This document shows, in pieces, positions 34,802 to 46,379 of a stretch of 64,000 nucleotides of DNA. The stretch's first letter is position 1; the number at the start of each line of letters is the position of its first letter. Where the stretch lies: NCBI GenBank assembly GCA_023374045.1, contig CM041778.1, forward strand, positions 93,870,839 to 93,934,838. Direction: 5' to 3'. The stretch is from Limonium bicolor (lineage: Eukaryota; Streptophyta; Magnoliopsida; Caryophyllales; Plumbaginaceae). Position numbers and translations under genes: made by a program. Under the pieces are notes generated by a model. That model made no database searches, had not been told where the DNA came from, and saw only the letters and a program-made list of their open reading frames with translations.

Positions 34802-37800
34802 GAAGTATCGCTCTGATGACTGGAAATACCGAGTTAGGAATACCGAGTTAGGAATTAGAAGCTTAGGGCTAAGGGCTGAGAGTTAGCATTGGAGATATGC
34901 TAGTTAGGAACTACCGGTGAGTACCGGATACCTACAACACCAGTCCCGCCCACCGCAAACCCCATTGTATAACTTGGGAAAGGACGCCAGAGAGAAGAAA
35001 AGCTTTCTCATACTCGGGGAAAACCCGATCTGGCAGTTGTGAAGCAATCACACAGTAAACAAGAACCGACGTATGGTAGATTCCAAGAAATGGAAGACCC
35101 GGAAGTGGATCCCGGTTGAACAACAATAACCGCACTTAATAGCGGTAGTATAAACACTCCAACCAGAAGGAGGCTATAACTTGCAACAGCATGGGGCGAC
35201 ATGCTTAGCAGTCGCAGAACCTAGCTAAACAACCAGCAACAGGAAAAGAAGCACTAACCGTGCAACGAAATGGAAACAGGAGCAGTAATGAAACCCGAGA
35301 CACAAGTCTGCGGGACAACGGTAATGGCCAAGCAACACCACTAATGGTGAGCTAGCTGGCTAAGGACATAGTCTGGAGTGACTGACTCCAAAACTACAAC
35401 GCCAAAAAGGTTACAAACCTGGCCAACATAGCTCAGACAGCTACAGGAATATTCACAAGATATAACCTGACATAACTACAACTGTAGTGCCTAAACCAAA
35501 TCAGGCTCAGTAGCCACAGCCAAAGTGTGGGAATAAGCAACAAGGAACAACACAACCAAGTCAAAGGGGAAGCTCCAAGAATTGGAGAAGTACCCTGATC
35601 AATGACAGCTATGTCAGACTCACTGGGGAGTTACTCAGAAGAGTGATTAACCCAAGTAAATGATCAACAAGATCAAAGGAAGAGTAAACAAGATTACCAA
35701 TTATGAATGGGATCGGTATAGAATTACCCAAAAACCACCAGTACCGCGCACTTGCCACGGCAAGTGCAGTAAGAACATGAATATGTAAAGGAACACTAAC
35801 ATGTCACAAGTGCATAGCAATGTACGGTGACCAAAACGAAACAACTACAGGATCACACATCCTAACAACTAGAAGTATGGAACCTTAGAAAGGCCTAACG
35901 GCCGGATCACTGTATTTAGAACATACCGGTCAGCGAGAAGCTCGACTTGGTCAAGACCTCAAACATGGCTACGCCATGAGAGACTCCTTTTAACACCGAA
36001 CCATAATTTTTAAAACCCAAAATTCTTCTTTCAAAACCACAATCTTCTTTAAACCTTGGATTTTAAAACCAAACCAACAGAATTACGGTGAGTATCATAG
36101 AATGATACAAGAGGAGTTGACAACAGAATACTTCACCTAGGCGTGTGACGAACACTACGAGTGTACCCAATTACGGGATGTGGGACAACCGCACTCCGAA
36201 GGAGCTTGTGGGCCTGACAAATAGTCGGGTAAGTGGTAACGTATCAATAAGGTACCCCACGTATGTACACAGGTAGTGTACGAAACACGGGAAGTAGTCG
36301 ACTCCGTTCTACGGACCATCAGTAAGTTCAAACCAGAACAACTGGACACCTCAGACAATTAAGCATAAAGGAACTCAGAAAATCCATCTGAAGATAAGAA
36401 GTAAGGACTAGGAAGTGCAGAGAGCACAGACTAGTCGGTATGGACAATGGATATGTCTCCAAGACATCAAGCAAATATATGATAGCTAGAAGGTATACCC
36501 AGCCTAACACAGTAAGGCCACTGCCTAAAACATGAACACTATAATGCTCGGCAAATGGGATAGAACGCCCAAGAGCAATCACGAGATTACCATGAAGTAA
36601 AATCTATCATCGAAGGGAATATTAAACCTAGTCTCAAGCGCTAGGAGCAAGTATAAACGGTCTACTCAACGACGGGAACGTTATAAATCTAAAGGGAATA
36701 GCTTAATACAACACCATAAGACGGTATATAGGACAACACATGTCATAACCATCAGCCGGATGTAACGGCGTGATCCAACGGCACCCAGGAGCAATCCTTG
36801 AAGGGTGTCTGAGATAACAACAGTTGAACAAGTGTCTTGGTAAGAGCACGGAAGCTAGAACAAACATTCGGTTAGAACACCGAAGGGATTTCACTTAACA
36901 GGAAATACCCTAAATTAGCATCAGCTTGCCTAAAGGGTCTCCTATGAACGGAAGCGTGATGTCACGACTTACCATGGAGCCTAGTAATACCTCCAATTTA
37001 CGGAGTATACATGGGGTAGAAACATGTATAAGCAGCTTGCAAAGAGCAGCTTGCAGCAATAAGGCTTAAAAGCCACCAACCAACTACGTTGTGTGAACCC
37101 AAACAGTGGCAAAACCCACACCATTACTAATAGGACTTGCAAGAAATATTATCCCATATGACAAGAAATCAACAACTGGACCATCATTCAAACTCAACCT
37201 CTTGAGTGGCTTGGAGTAATGGTCAACTCAGCGTCACTGTCACTAGAGCATCAATCTAGTATGCAGTTTGACAAGCTTTAACTACCTTCATGCCTCCTGT
37301 AGCAATGATAACACAGGGGCACAGAAAACGGGATAAATGCCGACATTGGCCTAATCCACACTTGGACACTACGAGAAACCCGAGGGAAGACCTCTTGTTA
37401 ACCAGATCACCAATGTGGTGAAGATGCGAACCCTTAGAAAAGGCTCCCATCTACTATGACAACAAACCTATGCATAGATATTGGCCAGAGACAACGAATA
37501 CGGAAATGAATTTCCAAACCACTACTACCACAAGAGACCGTGGCTGTAGCAAGCACATCGCTTAAGAGCATCGAAGCTCGAAGGAGTAAGTATACTCCTT
37601 ATGCACCACATCATGTGTGACCATTGTATAAATACTTACACGGTAAAACCTTGTCATGAGACCATGAGTGGAAACACCCCCTCAACGAAACTTTCACCTA
37701 CAGTGATAGAACACTCTTTAATTAGAGAACGGGACAAGAAAACCCTTGAAGCTTCTTCTTGGGATGTTCCGGTGAGTATATGCAAAAGTAAAACCGCATA

Positions 37801-38989
37801 GCTAGAGCCTATGATCAATGCTCAGCACATATGAGACAGTAATGTCAAAACAATCATGAGTGTGCACTTGCACACCATGGATGACCGGCGCTCAAAGAGC
37901 TTGTAACCCGATAAACCACTTCAGCTTTGGTCAACCAAGTTATTGGCAAATGATATCATGAATGAGGAAGTAATGTGAGTGAGCTAACCTACACATGAAA
38001 CCTAAATTGGAATAAACATTCCCCACACGGGAAGATAATAGTATCGCGGTATACTACGACAACGTCATACATATGACTAGGAACCTCCTATGTTTTGTAC
38101 ACCATAAGGAAATGATGCCAACGACAATGGCAAGGAGTAAAGGTAAGCTACCACAGTAACGGAGGACGTAAACAACGCTGTATAGTAAGTAAAAAACGGT
38201 GCAACAAGCGACCGGATGAGGAAGTAGTTGGACAATGACACGAGTAAGTTGGAAATGGTTTAAAAAGGTGAGGAAACAAAAAGCAAAAATATTCATCCCT
38301 ATCACATAAGTGATTTACTGCCAAGCGTTTACGCCTCTGCACTCTGTATGACTGAGTGTTTTGGTATTGCACTCGCGCTGTAATAATCTAATGCGATAGC
38401 TAGGAATATGGAAATGTAAACCGTAGTAAACTCTTCTTTCACCAACAACATGGCATAAGCCAGTCAAGCAAGCTTAGCAACAAACCGTGCGGCCTAAGGC
38501 CAAAGAAGCACGAAAAGTGTAAGCACACTAACAATCACAAGATGTGAATTCCATTGGAATAAAAGGGGGAAGAAGACTGAAGAAAGTCACTCAGACCGAC
38601 GCATTGAGAATGCAAGGTCATACAAGCAAAGAACACTTGTACTGAACCAGAAGAACTGGTATTATTCAGAAGCTAGTGACAACAGAGGAAGCACTGCAAC
38701 TAGGTAGTGACTTAACCTCGCCCGACAACAAGTCGGAGGGACTTAGTGGATAATCGTGGGAGTACGAATAATATGTATAATAGATTACCAGAAAGCTGGA
38801 TCTAAAACTCATTGAGTTCAAACAGCGGTAAAACAATACCATACTGTAGTAAACCTTATTCCCATAATAGAGGGATAGAAAGGTGATGTATAGCACATTA
38901 AGGATAACATGAAGGGTGAGTAACCCAAGTTATCAGGGTCGCGCAGCAGAAGCTAGTGGGCCCTAACTAAGAAATGTGATACACCTAGT
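34802..38989 (+). mobile_element. Family F internal region, non-coding, cut by gap
   Basis: It follows the primer site of the plus-strand LTR. The first 100 bp resemble the leader of the gag-bearing minus-strand relative (accgagttagga, ccgttagcaataacgg-type text), but no gag start follows. From about 35926 it matches 20054-23350 of the other copy. Reading frames are short on both strands and match no retrotransposon protein I know. It is cut by the gap at 38990. Confidence 0.6.
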
Positions 38990-39489
38990 NNNNNNNNNNN
39001 NNNNNNNNNNNNNNNNNNNNNNNNNNNNNNNNNNNNNNNNNNNNNNNNNNNNNNNNNNNNNNNNNNNNNNNNNNNNNNNNNNNNNNNNNNNNNNNNNNNN
39101 NNNNNNNNNNNNNNNNNNNNNNNNNNNNNNNNNNNNNNNNNNNNNNNNNNNNNNNNNNNNNNNNNNNNNNNNNNNNNNNNNNNNNNNNNNNNNNNNNNNN
39201 NNNNNNNNNNNNNNNNNNNNNNNNNNNNNNNNNNNNNNNNNNNNNNNNNNNNNNNNNNNNNNNNNNNNNNNNNNNNNNNNNNNNNNNNNNNNNNNNNNNN
39301 NNNNNNNNNNNNNNNNNNNNNNNNNNNNNNNNNNNNNNNNNNNNNNNNNNNNNNNNNNNNNNNNNNNNNNNNNNNNNNNNNNNNNNNNNNNNNNNNNNNN
39401 NNNNNNNNNNNNNNNNNNNNNNNNNNNNNNNNNNNNNNNNNNNNNNNNNNNNNNNNNNNNNNNNNNNNNNNNNNNNNNNNNNNNNNNNN
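38990..39489. other. Assembly gap, 500 N
   Basis: Exactly 500 N between plus-strand non-coding family F DNA and a minus-strand gag gene. Frames drawn across it are artefacts. The change of orientation happens inside this gap. Confidence 0.99.
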
Positions 39490-40081
39490 CCATGCCATAC
39501 CGGAGTCGATGGCTCAATCCGCCGTAGAAGCGGTCGACCAAGACTGGCCGGTTACCCAAGGTCGGGTAGAAGTCGGAGAAGAGAGGTGAAGGTGCGGTAA
39601 TATTCATCAACCGTCATCTTCTCGGTCATTTTTAGCGCATCGAGCTCAAGCCTTTTCTTGGTCTTGACATGCTCGGGGTAGTACTTGGATCGGAGGAGAG
39701 AGGTGAATGCTTCCACCAGTTCATAGCCGCGTCTTTGAGATAATACGCAGCTATCCTCACTCGAACTCCAGTGGGAGTCACAAGAGTCTCGAAGGCCGTC
39801 TCCATCTCGGAGAGATAGGCCTCGAGTTTGGCGGGGTCGCTCTCGCCTCTAAAGCATGGAGGTCGAAGGTCGGCGACAGCTTTTACCCAATTCGTTTCTC
39901 GGGGATGAGGTGGGTCGGGCTGCTGCTGCTGCTGCTGCTGGTTTTGCTGTGTTCGCTGTACAGCAGTGATTACATCCGGTAGCATCTGTGCTACCGTGGC
40001 GGCGACGATTTTGGCTATCGTCTGCGCGCTTGGTCCTTCGTTGCCCCCTCCTCTGGGACGACCTGGACCACGTCCTGACAT
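39490..40081 (-). pseudogene. gag: Ty3/gypsy Gag, N-terminal part, frameshifted and cut by gap
   Basis: Gag forms the capsid-like particle in which element RNA is reverse transcribed. The start ATG is at 40079-40081, with N-terminus MSGRGPGRPRGGGNEG. A run of seven glutamines follows at residues 49-55. The capsid-type core has FRGESDPAKLEAYLSEMETA (from residue 78) and IAAYYLKDAAMNWWKH (from residue 110), which matches the retrotransposon Gag family. A frameshift near 39660 ends the first frame at 149 codons. Downstream MTVDEYYRTFTSLLR and, one frame later, VDRFYGGLSHRLRYGM show the domain continuing to the gap. The leader from the primer site to the ATG is about 210 bp. Zinc knuckle and pol are in or beyond the gap. 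Confidence 0.88.
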
Positions 40082-40290
40082 CTGAACAAGTGTGGATTAC
40101 ATTAGATGTCGTGATACTATGACCTCACGGTCTTCATTCAAACAATGGTATCGTCTTTGCAGACGTTAATGGTATCCGTTATTGCTAACGGTGGTTCCTA
40201 GTTAGGTTTCTAAATATCCGTCTTAAGACGGTTGAAATCCTAACTCGGTAATCACTACTCTTAAGATTCTAATCATTAGAGCGAGACTTT
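40082..40290 (-). other. Leader of the gag-bearing element
   Basis: Untranslated leader between the primer site and the gag start. It contains paired short repeats such as cgtcttaagacgg. It shares text with the first 100 bp of the plus-strand internal region. Confidence 0.6.
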
Positions 40291-40302
40291 GCTCTGATAC
40301 CA
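40291..40302 (-). other. Initiator-Met primer binding site, minus strand
   Basis: The plus strand reads gctctgatacca, which is TGGTATCAGAGC on the minus strand. It is preceded on that strand by the LTR end ggggtgttata. It fixes the orientation of this element as minus. Confidence 0.92.
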
Positions 40303-40308
40303 CTTTTT

Positions 40309-43300
40309 ATAACACCCCAACCGCTAATCCTTCCATTATCCTCCAATCAGTCCCATACTTACCCTTCTCGCAGCGGAATACATACTTACTCCCGGCGGGT
40401 GATACAACGCCGTTAACCCTCCAAGGTTAACAAGGCTACTACTACTTACCGTTTCGGTCTGATGATTAGAATGAAATACATACATACTACTTACTTTACA
40501 ATACCAAATACTTAGCTTACATTTGATTACCGAGTATCCAAGTTATACGAATTCCAATCCAGTGCTACTTCCCAAAAACTAAGAGTTTATACATTCTCTC
40601 CTTACTATCCAATCATGAATTCATTACTCAAAAAGGTGTACCACATGGTACACCGGCTACTCAAAAGGCCTTAGCCGTGTACAACTCAGTACACCATCTA
40701 ATCTTACTACTACTCCAAAAAGAATCACATCTTGACCTTACTCTACCTTCACGCCTCGGGTACCTGTGGAGTAAAAACATTCCCCCTAGGGGGTCAGCTT
40801 ACGCTGCATATGATAACCGCATACCCCGCGTACTAGCGAGGGCACGCCAATTATTTGGTCGAGTACATACGGTTCGTTTCATTCATACATACATACATGC
40901 TTTATACAATACAATACATTACATTCATTTCACCAAGCATACATACATACAATACATACAAGGAATACAATACAAGTCATTCATTCATACTTACCATACT
41001 CACCGCATCACAGAGATACAATTCTCCAATACATACAAAGGTCTTGTTAGCCTTATTACACACCCGGGTTAATCGGGATTCAATACTTTTACTCCGGGTC
41101 AATGACTTACAATAGTCAAGACCAATACAAATGCAATACTTACTTCTTACATACTTTACTTCCAGTTAAGTCGGTATGACCTCCGGGCAGGGATTACTAC
41201 ATCCCACCACCGGGCTTTAGGGTGGCCCACTAATCCAGGATGCTACCCATTCAAGGGATTTGGTCCAAGGAAAATATTATAGCCAGGATTCGGATTCAAC
41301 CTCTTGTGTCTCCTTATCCTCACGCGTGGCCGAAACTATATCGGGCTTCTACTCATTCCATTATACTCATTACTCATGTTAGGAGTTAGAGGGTTAGGAA
41401 TTAGTAGAAGTCCATACTTACTTCCCATACATGCATACAATACACAAGTACTCATACTTACACATACACTTCATTTCCATTCATACATTTCATGAATTAT
41501 ACAACTAAATGTTCAAGTGCATAAAACAAGAACAATATAGTTCAAACACAATTAAGTGCAATATAAGTCCGATTCGTGCATTCATCTTATTGGTGATCAC
41601 ACAGGCACACAAATCGGGGTAACCAAGTTAGGATACAGGGCATGAGGAAATCATACCGTTCACCGTCGTAGGGTACTACCGGTTCCTTTGGAGATCAACT
41701 ATTTGATTCCTATACATACACGAAGTAGTATGATCAATGATCTATTATCGATCTACTTACTCCTTCATTGATACTTTCAATGCATACTTACTACTCCTTT
41801 ACTTTCTTACTTGGTTATAAAACCATTCTTTCCTTTACTACTTCATAAACTTACTTCCTTACGCATTTACTTACTTTCTTACCATTATTACTTCATTAAT
41901 GGTGTATTACTACTTATATATGCATACCGGTGTATAGGCATATACATAACATACATATGATTACTATAGTCATATTGTAAAGACATTTTTTTTGTAAGTG
42001 TTTGGGCCGTCCGACCCACCGTCCGACCCAACCCTGGGTCGGACCATTCCAGTAGGTTTTCGTCCTCTGAAATTACTCCCGTCCGACCCAGCACTATTCC
42101 GTCCGACCCATACACCTCTAGGTCGGACCATTCCAGAAAGTTTCGATTCTGTGACTTAGCTCCGTCCGACCCACTGTCCGACCCAGGCTCTGGGTCGGAC
42201 GAAGTCAGAAACTTTGCCATTAGAAAATTTGCCCGTCCGACCCACGTCCGACTCACGGCCCTGGGTCGGACCATTCCAGAAAGAATTACCGTCGTTTCTC
42301 AAGGCCCGTCCGACCCACGTCCGACTCACGGCTCTGGGTCGGATGGTTCCAGAAAGTTTATTTTCGTTGTTCAGGCCTTGTCCGACCCAGCGTCCGATCC
42401 AGGCTGTGGGTCGGACAGTAGCAGAACTTTGCTACAGGCCTTGTTTTCTTTTCCCAATTTCACCCATTGCTTCCCTATTCTTCCTACATGCATCCTAACA
42501 TGTTTTAGTACTATTTAGACACTCTAAATCATGCTAATTCATTCCTTAATACATTACACAATCCTATGCTTATTTATACACTCAATTCAAATCTGTTACA
42601 AGGTACTAACATTCCTCCTAAACTCTCCAAATACTTCCTCTTCTTAAACAACTCAAGTCCTCTCCTTTCTACACAAATTTTGACATGGTCTCCCCTATAA
42701 TTCTTACTTTCTCCACACATTATTTCAGCTCACAAATTCACATTCTCACAACCTATTTACACAACACTTCTTATACACACAATTCAACTCCAATATACAC
42801 ATTACAATTCCTGCACATATACACATACTACCCATTGTTTTCCCAAGCTTTTAAACTTCATTTAAAACTTCAAAAACTGTTACATTCTTTCCTCCAATAC
42901 ACTACTACATTACCACTACTCATTACTCAAATACATTACTTGTTTTTGATACTCAAAACTGTTACAACACAATATACACAACTAACTCAAGGTAAGGGCA
43001 ATTACCTTGTCTTGTTAGTTTCCTTTATTTCCTTTCCTCTTCTCTTCTTTTCTTCTCTCTGTTCTCGGTCCCAATAGGGTTCCCACACACAAAGTGCTAC
43101 AGCACATAATACATACACCATACCATTTAGCATTCATTTTTATACTAACCCTAGAATTTGAGTTTTAGGGTTTAGAAAAGAGTGTTACCTTCCAATGAAT
43201 GGATGAAGCTCTTGACTAGTGAAAGAACAAGATTTCTAGCCCACAAGAGAAGCCAAATCGGCTGGAGCAAGAAGAACAAAGCATTCAAAAATTGAAAATT

Positions 43301-44153
43301 CTTAAAATGCTAATGAGAGCTAGAAACGATGGATTTCGGAATTCTTTTTACCTCAAGATGATAAGGAGGTGAAGGTGCTTCTAATGGTGGCTTCAAATCT
43401 CCAAATGGTGAACACCCATAAAATCGAAAGTTGGGCTTTTGGATTTTTGAAGGGATGAAAATGTTCTCCTTTGCAAGGGGGTTGCAATGGTGTAATTTTT
43501 ATTGGATTTGGAGAAGGTTTGAGTGCTCAAAGAGAGGAGAGAAGGAGAGGGCTGTAGGAGTCTCTCAAAATCGCCATTGACAGACCAAGGAAGAAGAGGG
43601 AGTTCTGGGGGGGTGAGTGCCAACGTGAGAGAGGGATAGAATAGGAGTGAGAGAGTGAGTTTTACTTTTTTACTTATTAGTCTTGTCCTCTAGTGAATTA
43701 GGAACATTAAAGAGAGGGGGAGGGCTACTAAAATCGGCCCACACATGCAAACACTCTCACATTTTTATTTTTATTTGCATAGTGGACACACTTAGTTTGT
43801 TTATTTGTACTCTTACCCCACAACTTACCGGTTGTTACAGTTTTCACTAACCGGTACCCGTTTTCCGGAATTTTCCCGTTTAATTAATTTTATTGGTTCT
43901 AAGCCCCACTAATATTTATTAGTGACTATTTAGTTGACCAAAATTGTTACGAGTCTATTTGACCCGCTTAAAGTCGCGTTTTCCCGGTTTCCTCGAAAAA
44001 CGCGCTTTAAGGTTCGTTTATGCTTTTAACCCCTTTTAAAGGTCCGTTTTCTTCGAGATTTGTTCCCGAGTATTTATTTTAGTGTAATTAAGCTTTTAAA
44101 GGTATGATTAGCCTAATTAATCACTGTTTTTAATTACGGGGTATTTCACATTC
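40309..44153 (-). repeat. Family F 5' LTR, minus strand
   Basis: A 3.85-kb LTR running on the minus strand from TGAAATACCCCG (44153) to ggggtgttata (40309). It has the same order of blocks as 30559-34784: conserved block near 43960-44010, hairpin repeat 42008-42416, simple repeat near 41000, GC-rich block near 40760-40850. The minus strand is the coding orientation of the adjoining gag. Confidence 0.82.
42008..42416 (-). repeat. GTCCGACCC/GGGTCGGAC hairpin minisatellite, minus-strand LTR
   Basis: About six units of the same repeat as at 32774-33090. Unit number and several internal stems differ between the two LTRs. Confidence 0.9.
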
Positions 44154-45782
44154 CCTTGTTTGTTTACGGTAATAGGATCTGCTGTAGGAATTTGATTCTT
44201 AATAATTGAAGACATTAGAACATGCCTAGGTAGGTAGGTATCTTAGTTTAATTTTTATAAGGCAATCAAACCCTTCATTTCTTGCTTGATTTCGGTAATG
44301 GGTGGCTAGAGAAGACCATTTGATTTTTGTTTATATTGAACATAGGCATGTGCATTGTTAGGTGGCTGTTTTATTTTACTAACATTTAGCAATCAATATC
44401 TCCTTTTCCCACACAAAATCGGCAGCCATAGGATAGAACATGGGCTACTTAGTTGCCATGAATTAAACTAGTACTAAAGTAGATATAGAAACTTACTTTT
44501 TGCATATTAATTTCTATGACTTTCCCTAACTTATTTCTTTGTTGTTTCTTGCCGTAAATCGGCCATGTGAGCCTTCCTTGACTGAGTTTCTTTGACATTA
44601 TATCACATGGCACATGGAAGATGAGTCACCATTCCATAAGACAATTTACAAACTAAAAACTAGTCAAAAATCACCCAAATTGGCGCCCAATATAGAGACC
44701 ATATGGGACTGATTTTTATTTTGATTCCTGTCACACTATATTGTATTAAGACCATATTATAACATGTTATAAGTCACAACATTTAATTGGTACATTATAC
44801 CAAGGTAAAAGATGAAAGTTCTAAGGTAAAAATGCTGATTTATGGTACCTTTTTGATCTAAAAATCGGCCCTGTGTGTGCTATGAGTTTAGCACTGGCAT
44901 TAATTGATTTAGATGTTCAATTCATCCCCATTTAAGATTATCAACTCGTGGCTCCTCAAAACTTCAAGGAAATAGCGTAGATCGCGTTTTTATGACACCT
45001 GAAGGTGCGTTTTTGTGCTTTAAGGATTTTCTGGAAAATAAGTAGTCGCTATGAGTTCCAAGTGTTTATAAACATTGTTTATAGTCAATAATAATATGTT
45101 AAGGTGTTAGATTGAGTTATATGGGGTTATATCAACTCAAGACACAATTTCGGGCTACCGGGACATTCCCGAGCAAAATAGGAGCGTTAAGAAATTCCCC
45201 CGAGCGCTTTGTTTATTTTTGAAAAATTAGCTCGAGCATTCTCTTTATAATGATGAATATTGATGATAGGAACTCTAATAATGAATTATATAGGAGTTCG
45301 TGCCACCTCGGGACTCCTCTGGGGCATTCCCGGGGGTTTATGGGGCCCCCATTGGGAACTTCCGAGCACTTTGCGTCTAACTGAGAATTTATCATGAGGA
45401 CTTCATCTTATATGTTTAATAAAGTGTTGTGGTGCATTTGGAATGAAGTGTAATGCTTTATTTCATCTTATAAAATATTTCCGGGACTTTTGGGTCTTTC
45501 GGGCCCTTTAGGGAACTCCCGAACATTTTGTACTTTTACTAAGTTCTAGATGAGGTCCTGTTTTCCAAGGGTCATATAATGATCCTTGATTAACTTCATA
45601 TGAGATTTATAGCTTATATAACTTGTTTAGCTTAAGGTCCGACTTAACGCCCGTTTATGACCTTAAGGAGTTTAGGTGCGTTTTTAACGCCTAAGTGTTT
45701 ATATGTTCTCTTAGGGTTTAATAATCCCCCAAATAATATATATTTCCCTTTATTTAATTATTTAAAGGTTAGGGGTATTTCA
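44154..45782 (-). repeat. LTR-like block J
   Basis: Non-coding DNA ending ggggtatttca at 45782, which is an LTR start on the minus strand. The first 150 bp inward carry a GCGTTTTTAACGCC-type motif like those near the start of family F LTRs. Only one terminus is clear, and family F begins at the other end, so this is probably a truncated or interrupted LTR. Confidence 0.45.
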
Positions 45783-46145
45783 GCAACATGATGATTGGTA
45801 TGAGATGAATGGGGAAAACACCACTTAGGACTTCTTTCTTGTAATCTTTTAGAATGTATTAGTATTACTTTCTTTCCATGTAATCTTTTTTAATACTTGC
45901 AAATCGAAATCATGTAACCTCTTAGTAGTTGTACTCTTTTTCCTTATTAGGATTTTTCTAATGGGTTTTTACCTAATAAGGTTTTAACAAGGCAGTGAAT
46001 CATATAGTAAAATTCTCTTTGTTCCTTAGTTTTTGTAAATTCAATAAAAAAAATTTAAGTCTTTGTTTCTTACACATTTAAGATTATAAACTTGATGAAT
46101 AACCTATCTAGGAGTAAAGTGGACAAAAAGAGCAATGTGTGCATG
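45783..46145 (+). other. Possible Ty1/copia LTR fragment
   Basis: The stretch 45930-46010 has tactctttttcc, then gggtttttacc, then aaggttttaacaaggca. That succession recurs in plant copia LTRs as I remember them. No terminus, primer site or coding part is seen. The rest is AT-rich and unassigned. Confidence 0.35.
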
Positions 46146-46159
46146 CAAACGGATCTCAA

Positions 46160-46365
46160 ATCGAAGCTAAAATGAAGAAACTGGAGCCGCTCGCATCTTT
46201 CCGGAACCGGTTAGAACCAGAACCGCTCCAGAATTGGTTGGAACCGATTTTTTGAACGAATCCGAAGCGAATACAATTTTTGGAACCGGAACCGCCCAGG
46301 ACCGGTTCCCGATCCGAATACATAATTTCTGGAATAGGAACCGGCAGAACCAGAACTGTGTCCAG
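46160..46365. repeat. GGAACCGG-type short repeats
   Basis: Eight or more irregular occurrences of ggaaccgg, agaaccgg and ccggttc within 200 bp. A 70-codon minus-strand frame runs through and is low-complexity (GSGS type). Origin unknown. Confidence 0.5.
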
Positions 46366-46379
46366 CATTAGTTTAAACC

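Noticed and set aside
38953..39610. Frames of 181-215 codons across the second gap
   Set aside because: Mostly N. Only the end with VDRFYGGLSHRLRYGM is real gag sequence and is covered under the gag entry.
42685..43077. 130-codon frame in the minus-strand LTR
   Set aside because: Low-complexity His/Thr/Tyr/Leu translation of AT-rich LTR sequence. It lies antisense to the element and has no counterpart in the plus-strand LTR.
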